DNA from: Stutzerimonas stutzeri
GTDB lineage: Bacteria > Pseudomonadota > Gammaproteobacteria > Pseudomonadales > Pseudomonadaceae
Assembly: GCA_002339675.1 (NCBI GenBank)
Contig: DDKB01000001.1
Location: forward strand, 1 to 64,000
Reading direction: 5' to 3'
Length of the DNA stretch: 64,000 nucleotides
The stretch's first letter is position 1, and each line of letters begins with the position of its first letter. The position numbers and the translations under genes were made by a program. This document shows positions 1 through 6,054 of this stretch, in pieces. A model generated the notes under the pieces. The model was not told the origin of the DNA, did no database searches, and was given only the letters and a program-made list of their open reading frames with translations.

Positions 1-954
1 CCGGGAATTGTTGACCACTACACAGGGAACTGGAATGCACAGGTAAGGGTTAAGGGGAAGCCTGCTCAGTCTAAGACCTTCCCGACAGAGGAAGCAGCCC
101 AGCATTGGGCCAAGCAGCAGGAAGCCCTAACGAAGGAACACAAGTCCCACACCATCTATTCCCTTGGTATGTCCTATTGCCAAGCTCGCCTCCTAGGAAG
201 GGGAAGCTATCACCATGCTCTACAGATGGTGGAGCATCTGTCCGTAGCCTTCCCCCAGCCCATCCAAGACATCACCCCCCACCAGATAAACACCTACAAG
301 CTTGAACGTCTCAAGACTGTTAAGCCCGCTACATGCAGGACACAGCTAGCCTTTATGTCCCGTCTCTACCGATGGGCTAAGCGTGAGCTGCTGATAAACA
401 TAGCCAATCCACTAGCAGACATAGCCCTTCCCCAAGCATCTAAGTCCAGTGACAAGGTGGTTACTAAGGGAGAGTTGTTCCTTGTGCTTGAGCATCTAAG
501 CCCAGCTATGAAGCTGATAGCAGAGCTAGCCTATGAAACTGCTATGCGTAGGTCAGAGATAGTGAAACTAACTATTGAGCATGTGCATCTAGAGGATCGG
601 ATAGCCGATGTTATTGATGGTAAGAATGGAACAAGGTCTGTGCCTCTTACTAAGCGTGCTGTAGAGCTTCTACAAGAGGCTATACGCCTTGCTAAATCTA
701 AACGCATACCAACGGGAAGGCTATTCAACATTACCCCTCACAGCGTCTCTACAGCCGTTAGAAGGGCTAGACAGAAGGCTAAGCTAGACAGTTCTGTAAA
801 GCTCCACCAGCTACGACATACAAGGATAACCAACGTAGCTAAGAAGGGATTTAACAATGCACAGATAATGATTGTGTCTGGACATAGAGACACAAGGTCA
901 GTGGCTAGATATTCTCATCTGAATGCTAAAGATGTTCTGCATCTAATAGACTAG
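1..954 (+). CDS. Tyrosine recombinase/integrase, 5' end outside window
   Basis: Site-specific recombinase expected to integrate and excise the element in this region. The frame is open to the left edge of the window, so the true start lies outside; 317 residues are visible. The first part reads like an arm-type DNA-binding N-terminus (W..QVRVKGK...F.TEEAA). The catalytic domain follows, with the first Arg in YETAMRRSEIV (around base 547), HQLRH at about 805-819, GHRDTRSVARYSHL, and the nucleophile Tyr at codon 910-912. All expected catalytic positions (R, K, HxxR, H, Y) can be seen, so it is probably active. Composition is AT-rich and CTAG-rich like the rest of 1-5808 and unlike the chromosome to the right. 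A terminator follows 31 bp after the stop. Confidence 0.93.
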   Translation, partial: PGIVDHYTGNWNAQVRVKGKPAQSKTFPTEEAAQHWAKQQEALTKEHKSHTIYSLGMSYCQARLLGRGSYHHALQMVEHLSVAFPQPIQDITPHQINTYKLERLKTVKPATCRTQLAFMSRLYRWAKRELLINIANPLADIALPQASKSSDKVVTKGELFLVLEHLSPAMKLIAELAYETAMRRSEIVKLTIEHVHLEDRIADVIDGKNGTRSVPLTKRAVELLQEAIRLAKSKRIPTGRLFNITPHSVSTAVRRARQKAKLDSSVKLHQLRHTRITNVAKKGFNNAQIMIVSGHRDTRSVARYSHLNAKDVLHLID

Positions 955-985
955 CACCTACTAGCATAGCTAGAAGCTCCTGTAA

Positions 986-1009
986 GGCTCCGTAAGGGGC
1001 CTTTCTTTT
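986..1009 (+). terminator. Intrinsic terminator after integrase
   Basis: GGCTCC-GTAA-GGGGCC forms a 6-bp stem (one G-T pair) with a tetraloop, followed by TTTCTTTT. It lies just downstream of the integrase stop and probably ends that transcript. Confidence 0.7.
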
Positions 1010-1124
1010 ATAAGCAATACCAACGTCAGGATGCACTAGCTATCGTCTCTTACAGAGGCTTACAGGAGCTAGCAGCTTAACGAAGCTATAAGTTTTAACA
1101 CAATCCCTCTGCTACATTTACCTT

Positions 1125-1440
1125 AAATTTAAGTATAGGTAGATAGGACAGTGACATTAGTCAAATATATTTACTGAATGAATGGTATTTTTTACTGAAA
1201 TTTAAGTATATACAGATATAGGTAGAGACATTAGTCAGAGTATTTTACTGAACGACTCGGCAATTTTCCTAAAAATTCAGTATACATAGGTAAGGGTAGA
1301 GACATAAGCGTAACTATCTTTACTGTATCCCCGATTAAAGATACTAAAATTTAAGTATATATAGGTAAGAGTAGAGACATTGGTCAAGGTATTTTACTGA
1401 ACGACTTAGGGTTTTTACTAAAATCTAAGTATATATAAAT
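1125..1440. repeat. Array of ~74-bp degenerate tandem repeats (iteron-like)
   Basis: Three sub-motifs recur in register. (A)AGTATA is at 1131, 1204, 1279, 1353 and 1427. GACATTAG and variants are at 1153, 1227, 1301 and 1376. TTACTG is at 1171, 1245, 1320 and 1394. Spacing is always 73-75 bp, close to seven helical turns, giving four full units plus a partial fifth. The array is very AT-rich and lies in a 630-bp non-coding gap between the integrase and the first gene of the rightward cluster. Candidate roles are replication origin iterons, integrase/excisionase arm sites, or tandem promoter/operator units; the sequence alone does not decide between them. Confidence 0.85.
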
Positions 1441-1585
1441 ACTAGATGTTCACATACACACCCACCTAGCATAACCAATCTCTAGCAACCAATCAGAATG
1501 CATCTAGCAATAGCGGCAGCACTCACCCCTGTGCTGTCTGTTACCTGATGGGGGATAAAGGGGGAATCTAACTAAAGGAAACAAC
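1441..1585. other. Leader region before the winged-helix gene
   Basis: Non-coding stretch between the repeat array and the gene at 1586. I see no confident promoter. A Shine-Dalgarno sequence (AAAGGA) sits at its right end. Confidence 0.4.
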
Positions 1586-1852
1586 ATGATTACTCTAGAA
1601 GAAATCGTAGCAGTGCAGCATAAGAACCTAGCAACACTGACATCTAAGCTCATCTACCTAATGATTAGGAATGGAGCAGATGCAGAGGGTTGGTCTTCTA
1701 TCAGCCTTAGCTACTTCTCAGAAGCTACTGGCATGGCTCGACGTTCTATCGTAAGAACTCTTGCACGTCTCCAGTCGGTAGGACTTATTGAGAAGAACCC
1801 AGTTAAATCTAAACCTAATGACGTTAACCAATACCGTCTAACAATTCTGTAA
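1586..1852 (+). CDS. Small winged-helix DNA-binding protein
   Basis: 88-residue protein. The pattern YFSEATGMARRSIVRTLARL, then a short linker and GLIEKNP, is a typical winged helix: recognition helix around residues 45-62 followed by a beta wing. Similar small wHTH proteins occur in phage and plasmid replication or regulation modules. AAAGGA lies 7-8 bases before the ATG, supporting this start. It is first in a rightward cluster with 1862 and 2314, and it sits right after the repeat array. It may therefore bind that array as an activator, repressor or replication accessory protein; this is inferred from position only. Confidence 0.75.
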   Translation: MITLEEIVAVQHKNLATLTSKLIYLMIRNGADAEGWSSISLSYFSEATGMARRSIVRTLARLQSVGLIEKNPVKSKPNDVNQYRLTIL

Positions 1853-1861
1853 GGAACCATA

Positions 1862-2317
1862 ATGACTAAGCAAATAAACCCCGCTGACATCTTCGAGCTT
1901 GCTCGATCTACAGGACGTACCCCCTCTGAGATTCTAGATATTGCTCAGCGAGAAGGCTGGGAGATTGTAGAGGATGCTACTCCTATGCCTACACAGAAAG
2001 CAGAACGTAAGTCTGTTATGCATGATCCGAAGGGAGCTATTGAGCTGATGCGTCAGCTTAAAGAAGACAACATTAAGAAACTGTACAAGAACGATCCTTA
2101 CATTCGAGAAGGCATTGATGCTCAGCTAGCAGTGCAAGCAGCTAGGCACACCAAGACTAAGCCTTCTAACATTCAGTATAACGAGCAAGGGAACATTGAG
2201 AGCATCAAGTCTTCTGTTGTGTCTGGTATCCATGCTACCGAAGCTAACCAGATGGAACTGATGCAGGCTATCAAGGACAACATCTACAAGAAGTATGGTG
2301 TAGGGAGTCGAGCATGA
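1862..2317 (+). CDS. Hypothetical element protein, 151 aa
   Basis: Not recognised as a named family. The N-terminal part (FELARSTGRTPSEILDIAQ) resembles a short helix-turn-helix. The rest is charged and helical, ending in a Lys/Tyr-rich tail. AAGGA lies upstream at good distance, 9 bp after the previous stop, and the gene overlaps the next start by 4 bp (ATGA), so the three genes are probably co-translated. Codon use is AT-rich and phage-like. The function is unknown; a role in replication or packaging control would be a guess. Confidence 0.75.
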   Translation: MTKQINPADIFELARSTGRTPSEILDIAQREGWEIVEDATPMPTQKAERKSVMHDPKGAIELMRQLKEDNIKKLYKNDPYIREGIDAQLAVQAARHTKTKPSNIQYNEQGNIESIKSSVVSGIHATEANQMELMQAIKDNIYKKYGVGSRA

Positions 2318-2607
2318 GTTGCTATCTGTCTGAGACTGAGAAGGAATATCTACAGGAGAAACGTACACAAGCAGAACTATTTGATAAGCAAATAGCTATT
2401 AAGAATTCTGCATTGGTAGGTGAGCCTAAGGAATATAAAGGTGTAGAGTATTCAATGAATCAAAGGGGGCTTTATGAATGCATCAATGTCGATAGCTCAT
2501 CACCTCTCTATGGTGTGTTTACCTCTGCTAGCGTTTTACATTCCATCATTAACAAGCTGGAAGCTAATGCTAGTAAGGCTAGCAATGTGAAAGGTAAAGG
2601 TGCTTAA
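2314..2607 (+). CDS. Hypothetical element protein, 97 aa
   Basis: Small soluble protein, highly charged in its first 30 residues (SETEKEYLQEKRTQAELFDK, possibly coiled coil), followed by a beta-rich middle (YKGVEYSMNQRGLYECINV). No family recognised. The start overlaps the upstream stop as ATGA, indicating translational coupling with 1862-2317. The end overlaps a possible tiny membrane-protein frame beginning at 2600. Confidence 0.7.
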   Translation: MSCYLSETEKEYLQEKRTQAELFDKQIAIKNSALVGEPKEYKGVEYSMNQRGLYECINVDSSSPLYGVFTSASVLHSIINKLEANASKASNVKGKGA

Positions 2608-2689
2608 GCATTTGCTAATCCCTGCTACGTTAGTCTTCATAGTCACCATAGCCTACCTGCTTACATCCCTCCTGCAATATCTAATGTAA
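2600..2689 (+). CDS. Possible 29-aa single-pass membrane peptide
   Basis: GTG-start frame, translated in part as HLLIPATLVFIVTIAYLLTS, ending QYLM. It is almost entirely one hydrophobic helix. AAAGG lies a few bases upstream and the frame overlaps the end of the previous gene by 8 bp. Such peptides occur in phage-related elements (for example, exclusion or lysis accessories). No homology claim is made, and a frame this short can arise by chance. Confidence 0.35.
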   Translation: MLKHLLIPATLVFIVTIAYLLTSLLQYLM

Positions 2690-2921
2690 CCCTCCCCTAT
2701 CCATCTTTCTAGCATTGGCTAGGAGGTTGATAGCTTATGCATCAGATAAAGCAAACAAGGATACGACTAGAAGACTCCTTAGCCCTGCTCATTGCCTGCA
2801 ACCCTAGCACCACTAGACGTTGCCTGTGACTGATAGCCCACCAAGCTCTACGCCACCATTGATGCAGTGACTAAGCATAGAGGGATGACCCCCAATCAAT
2901 ACAGAATGAGAGACAACAACC
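2690..2921 (+). other. Gap with micro-ORF candidates
   Basis: No normal-size gene. A 30-codon frame at 2737-2829 (starting MHQIKQTRIRLED) has a strong Shine-Dalgarno, AGGAGG, ten bases upstream. A 22-codon frame overlaps the next gene's start. These could be leader peptides or small genes; evidence is weak beyond the AGGAGG. Confidence 0.3.
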
Positions 2922-3662
2922 ATGATAGACGTTGAAGATGCTAGGCAACTTGTTGGGGACATAACCAAGCTTGAGCTAGAGCTTGTAGTTAAGACCTATA
3001 AGCCCTCAACCTTTCTCGGATATTACGCATGTAAAGAGCAAGAAGGTCCAATCCCCAACACCATAGGGGAAACCGTTTCAAGCTCAACATCTACATTCAC
3101 CGATGAGGATGGATGCGTTTACATATTCGACAAGACTACCGGTGAAGTATTGCATAAGATTCCTTCCACTAATCCCACCAAGAAAGTGGTTAGCTTTAGC
3201 AAGTACGTTGGTAGTGATGTTAAATTCTTTTGGGAATGCAGAACAAAAGAAAGCTTGCTTCAAAGCCTTGCTTCTATCGACGGCTATGTAACTTCTAACA
3301 AGACAAGCAAAGCTAGTGATATGCTTGTGAAAGCTGTGGAATCAGACTGCTTTAACAAGACACAACTGAAACTGTTCTCCTACATCCTTGACAACCTTAT
3401 TGGCTGGAATGAATACATAGGAAAGCTTGATGACCTGACAGCTTCTGGTGTTGATGCTAAGTATATCAATCGCACTCTTAAAGAACTTTCCCCTCATGCT
3501 ATACGTATAGTGGAGAGGAACAAACCTTTTAAAGGGGATATTGTTATTCAAGTGAATCCTTTCTATGGCTGGAAAGGTGATAATGAATACCGGACTAGCA
3601 TGCTTAAGTCATGGTATAGAACCTTAGCTAGCCATCAGGATTCAGATAACAATCGGGACTGA
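2922..3662 (+). CDS. Candidate replication initiator, RepL-like C-terminus
   Basis: 246 residues. The C-terminal part has a winged-helix look, with a helix pair around 130-180 and then YINRTLKELSPHAIRIVER and a loop leading to VIQVNPFYGWKGD. The order 'helix, Ile-rich wing, then I-x-V-NP-F' recalls the RepL group of plasmid initiators. This rests on motif shape only and is a moderate-confidence reading. No Walker motif is present, so it is not a helicase. No strong Shine-Dalgarno is visible before the ATG. It is followed by promoter-like repeats rather than by another gene. Confidence 0.6.
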   Translation: MIDVEDARQLVGDITKLELELVVKTYKPSTFLGYYACKEQEGPIPNTIGETVSSSTSTFTDEDGCVYIFDKTTGEVLHKIPSTNPTKKVVSFSKYVGSDVKFFWECRTKESLLQSLASIDGYVTSNKTSKASDMLVKAVESDCFNKTQLKLFSYILDNLIGWNEYIGKLDDLTASGVDAKYINRTLKELSPHAIRIVERNKPFKGDIVIQVNPFYGWKGDNEYRTSMLKSWYRTLASHQDSDNNRD

Positions 3663-3680
3663 TACAGAAAAAAACTTTTA

Positions 3681-3750
3681 AAGTCTTTTTGACCACCCTC
3701 TAGCCCAGCAAATACGGGCATTTGCAAATCGCCTATATTATATATAGAGC
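3681..3750 (+). repeat. Promoter-like direct repeat, copy 1
   Basis: About 68 bp containing GTCTTTTTGACC, then CCTCTAGCCCAGCAAATACG, then a run ending CCTATATTATATATAG. Most positions match copy 2 139 bp downstream. TTGAC resembles a -35 box and TATATTATA a strong AT-rich -10-like box, though the two are too far apart to belong to one promoter. The A-rich/T-rich flanks can form a weak hairpin. Confidence 0.7.
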
Positions 3751-3820
3751 ATCTACTAGGCTTCTACCATACAACCTAGACAACATAGCCAGCCCCTAAG
3801 AAATAAAAAAAGACTTTAAT

Positions 3821-3889
3821 TGTCTTTTTGACTAGCCTCTAAGCCAGTAAATACGGGCAGGTCTACATTCCCTATATTATATATAGCAC
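3821..3889 (+). repeat. Promoter-like direct repeat, copy 2
   Basis: Second copy: GTCTTTTTGACT, CCTCTAAGCCAGTAAATACG, CCTATATTATATATAG. The preceding AAAAAGAC and this copy's GTCTTTTT form an inverted repeat with a 7-base loop. The pair may be tandem promoters or operators driving the downstream terminase-like gene, or processing/termination signals. Confidence 0.7.
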
Positions 3890-3935
3890 CTCTAGCCACG
3901 CCTGCTAACCACTGGTAAATACTAGAGAATAATTT

Positions 3936-3966
3936 ACGCACCAACTTTTGCTGTTTTTTGGTGCGT
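3936..3966. repeat. Perfect 9-bp inverted repeat
   Basis: ACGCACCAA and TTGGTGCGT are separated by 13 bases. Neither strand has a good T-run after it, so a protein-binding site or RNA hairpin is more likely than a terminator. Confidence 0.55.
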
Positions 3967-4040
3967 GAATTAGATTTAGCCCAGTAACCATGCGGGTTGT
4001 AGAGCATCTCCCTTAAAGGAATGTATATATACTACTTAAA

Positions 4041-4184
4041 AGCAAAAGCATGCCTACGGCGTTTAAGAGCATGCATTTAAAAGAAGATCAAAAGCGACAG
4101 CACCTATACATACTTAGACATCAGTCGCTTCTTGCTTCTCTCTTTAATGCATGCTTCTGCCGCCGGCAGGCATATGCTTCTGCT
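4041..4184. repeat. Long imperfect hairpin (~58/61-nt arms, 25-nt loop)
   Basis: The left arm, 4041-4098, and the reverse complement of the right arm, 4124-4184, align along almost their whole length: AGCAAAAGCAT vs AGCAGAAGCAT at the base, AGCATGCATTTAAA vs AGCATGCATTAAA in the middle, AAAGCGAC vs AGAAGCGAC at the loop. The structure ends 23 bp before the ATG of the terminase-like gene. Possible roles are a packaging recognition site, replication structure, or structured RNA controlling the downstream gene. There is no reverse transcriptase nearby, so a retron is not indicated. Confidence 0.85.
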
Positions 4185-4207
4185 CTACCACAATACAAGG
4201 ATAACTT

Positions 4208-4561
4208 ATGAATATTCCAGAAAATGGAAAACAGAAATATATAGAAGCTAAGTCGTTAGTAGCTTTAGCCAAAGAATGGAATGTCTCTTTAGCCACGTTA
4301 GAAGCTTATGCTAATGAGCAAGGATGGGATAGAGAACATAAGCTGTATTGGCAAGACAAGGCCATTGAGATGCTTAAGAATGCAGCTAGTGAAGATAACA
4401 TCACAGCAGTGAGGGAGCTTCTTAAGGCTATGGGTATTAGCAGGCCAGTAGGTAGACCTAGTAAAACAGAAGTGACGAAGCAGATAGCTATCGAAGCTAA
4501 GATAGAACAGGAGTTCTCTGCCGATATTGCTAGGCTTGCCTCTTACACTAAGCAAGCATAA
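4208..4561 (+). CDS. Possible phage small terminase (TerS-like) protein
   Basis: 117 residues. The N-terminal half looks like a terminase-type helix-turn-helix (IEAKSLVALAKEWNVSLATL, then ANEQGWDREHKLYWQDK). The C-terminal part has the GRPSKTEV segment and a charged tail (IEQEFSADIARL), a combination I associate with small terminase subunits of tailed phages. The match is by pattern, not alignment. AAGGA lies 8 bases before the ATG. A large hairpin lies immediately upstream. No large terminase is visible. A lone TerS would fit a satellite that redirects helper packaging; a plain regulator is the alternative. Confidence 0.5.
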   Translation: MNIPENGKQKYIEAKSLVALAKEWNVSLATLEAYANEQGWDREHKLYWQDKAIEMLKNAASEDNITAVRELLKAMGISRPVGRPSKTEVTKQIAIEAKIEQEFSADIARLASYTKQA

Positions 4562-4950
4562 TTATTTATTAAGGCAATAGACATCCAATGTACCTAAGCA
4601 ATGCTCACCACATTGGCCTAGATAAATTCCGGTGGGATTCCGGTTGCCCTCTAAGGGTGAACCATTGTTACCAATGGGTCCGTTCTTCAATGGGAGCTTA
4701 GACACATGCTCAACATTGCCCGCTATTCGGTAGTGGTTCCCGTCCTGATAATTAGCCCATCAGGATAAAGGCGCCATCTATCAGTCAATGGCTAACTGGT
4801 GAGTTCTACTAACCATCCTCACGTGGTGGTTATAGCTTTCATGCATTCACTACACACATTTAAGGTTCGCTTCTGCATCTACTTACCACAACCCGCCTGC
4901 TTTCCAGACGTACAGATGTCAGCTCAAGGAGCTAACAGGGCCGTTTCCCT
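4562..4950. other. Non-coding, hairpin-rich stretch
   Basis: No plausible gene on either strand; stops occur in every frame. Many short inverted repeats are visible: CCATTG-TTAC-CAATGG near 4662, TCCTGAT-N9-ATCAGGA near 4743, AGCTC-AAG-GAGCT near 4923, and TACCC-GTAAA-GGGTA near 4953. Composition is more balanced than the flanking element. It could be a structured RNA, a packaging site or a remnant, and it lies between convergent genes. Confidence 0.45.
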
Positions 4951-5274
4951 CTACCCGTAAAGGGTACTCAACATTCGGTTACTTATCAACCCGTAAACCT
5001 GCCGTCTGGCATGTAGAATCAGATCTTGCGAACCAAACTTATCTTCAAGAGTACGGAGCCCCGGAAGCAAGAATGGAATTGAGAAATGTGCGGCCTCTTC
5101 AAGGCTCATCCCGTCATCCTTCTGAGCAGCCAGCTTGATCATGTGCAGGCTGCATCCTCCCTCCTCCATAGCCCCATGGTAAAGGCTACGATGCATACCG
5201 ATGTAATCAGCCACCTCGTTACCGAATGCCTTTCCCTTACGAGCAAGCAGCATAGACTTGATGAGGTTAAACAT
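4951..5274 (-). CDS. Hypothetical element protein, 107 aa, leftward
   Basis: Only clear leftward gene of the element in view. AAGGGA lies 6 bases before the ATG, supporting the start. The N-terminal region (GNEVADYIGMHRSLYHGAME, then MIKLAAQKDDGMSLEEAA) has the rhythm of a Cro/CI-type helix-turn-helix, but no family is recognised with confidence. A leftward regulator facing a rightward gene set is a common repressor arrangement in phage-related elements; that role is inference. Upstream on its coding strand lies a run of G-tracts (5364-5404). Confidence 0.65.
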   Translation of the reverse strand: MFNLIKSMLLARKGKAFGNEVADYIGMHRSLYHGAMEEGGCSLHMIKLAAQKDDGMSLEEAAHFSIPFLLPGLRTLEDKFGSQDLILHARRQVYGLISNRMLSTLYG

Positions 5275-5363
5275 TTCATTCCCTTGCTTGATGGCATTTG
5301 AGCATCACAGCATCTAGCCATTTCTGCTAGAAAATCTCAAGCTGAAATGCATATATAAGCACA

Positions 5364-5404
5364 CCCCCCATTCCCCCCTCCTCCCCCCTCTCGACATTTC
5401 CCCC
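5364..5404 (-). promoter_or_regulatory. G-tract cluster (G-quadruplex candidate)
   Basis: On the minus strand there are G-runs of 5, 6, 6 and 6 with spacers of 11, 4 and 3 bases, about 90-130 bp upstream of the leftward gene's start. This is enough for an intramolecular G-quadruplex in DNA or in the leader transcript. The rest of 5275-5526 holds nothing else I can name. Confidence 0.5.
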
Positions 5405-5526
5405 ACATTTCCAGCCATCATCAAGGGTAAGCCCCTGTACTCACGCATAAGGGCTGGTGGTGTCTCGCCTATGGCATCGGGTAGGCATCAGGTGTAACGC
5501 CTCGTATACGAGCTTACAGAGGCTCC

Positions 5527-5562
5527 CCATCGGAGGCACATAGCTCAGTTGGTTAGAGCACC
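5527..5562 (+). repeat. Inverted copy of the 5' half of tRNA-Val plus 7-bp flank
   Basis: 36 bp identical, in opposite orientation, to 5857-5892: 7 bp of upstream flank (CCATCGG) and the tRNA-Val acceptor strand and D-arm up to GAGCACC. It is followed by a 37-base unrelated insert and then a CCACC-TTCACTA-GGTGG stem-loop (5598-5614), shaped like an anticodon arm with CAC, and a 5-bp/7-nt stem-loop (CCTAT/ATAGG, 5622-5638). No matching acceptor 3' strand is seen, so this is a tRNA fragment, not a working tRNA. Confidence 0.85.
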
Positions 5563-5652
5563 TGAGCGTAGCGAATAGGAGACGAACGAAGTGAGGACCA
5601 CCTTCACTAGGTGGGGATATTCCTATACAGAACATAGGCTTAGGTATGAACG

Positions 5653-5733
5653 TTCACACTAGAGTGGTGTGAATGAGGGGAGGTGTTCACACGTTCACAT
5701 TGCCCATTGTGAAAACGGCCTGTAAATTGTGAA
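5653..5733. repeat. Cluster of six TTCACA motifs
   Basis: TTCACA occurs at 5653, 5686 and 5694 on the plus strand and as TGTGAA at 5668, 5708 and 5728. Six copies in 81 bp, next to the tRNA end of the element, suit integrase arm-type or repressor-binding sites. Confidence 0.6.
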
Positions 5734-5751
5734 GGTTTTCTAGGGACAAAC

Positions 5752-5778
5752 AAAAAGGGGAACCCGTTAGGATTCCCC
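5752..5778 (-). terminator. Intrinsic terminator downstream of tRNA-Val
   Basis: Read leftward: GGGGAA-N10-TTCCCC then TTTTTG. It lies 31 bp past the tRNA 3' end, on the element side of the junction, so the element appears to supply the host tRNA's terminator. Confidence 0.8.
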
Positions 5779-5808
5779 TCTATGTACCGCGCTAAGCGGC
5801 TTCGGATT

Positions 5809-5885
5809 TGGTAGGCACAATTGGATTCGAACCAACGACCCCCACCATGTCAAGGTGGTGCTCTAACCAACTGAGCTATGTGCCT
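5809..5885 (-). tRNA. tRNA-Val (GAC)
   Basis: 77 nt including encoded CCA. The 7-bp acceptor stem AGGCACA/TGTGCCT, D-arm GCTC/GAGC, anticodon arm CCACC-TTGACAT-GGTGG (anticodon GAC) and T-arm with TTCGAAT all fold. The gene is complete. The AT-rich element begins at its 3' end, the usual position for tyrosine-integrase insertion, while GC-rich chromosome lies on its 5' side. Confidence 0.97.
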
Positions 5886-5898
5886 CCGATGGACGCGC

Positions 5899-5926
5899 AT
5901 TTTAGAGATTCGCCAACTCGAGTCAA
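5899..5926 (-). promoter_or_regulatory. Sigma-70 promoter of tRNA-Val
   Basis: Minus strand TTGACT (5926-5921), 16-bp spacer, TAAAAT (5904-5899), ending 13 bp before the tRNA. Confidence 0.85.
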
Positions 5927-6054
5927 GCGCTTTTTTTGCTAAACCACTGATATTTGTAATTTTTGACCGAAACGGTTGATGCTGAGTGCGCTCTGGCATC
6001 CCAAGGCCAGCCGAGCTAGCATCAGCGTCAATTATTCGAAACAGGGCACACGAT

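Noticed and set aside
105..305. 66-codon frame overlapping the integrase
   Set aside because: Different frame inside clear integrase coding sequence, Pro/Ser-rich, no family features.
1125..1440. CRISPR array
   Set aside because: Units are degenerate along their whole length, with no identical repeat/unique spacer pattern, and no cas genes are nearby.
3816..4007. 63-codon leftward frame in the promoter-like repeat region
   Set aside because: It runs through a direct repeat and a perfect inverted repeat, and its only Shine-Dalgarno is directly against the ATG. More likely non-coding.
4041..4184. Retron msr/msd as explanation of the large hairpin
   Set aside because: No reverse transcriptase gene in the element part that is visible.
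5528..5640. Functional second tRNA-Val
   Set aside because: A 37-base insert breaks it before the anticodon arm and there is no 3' acceptor strand or T-loop consensus.
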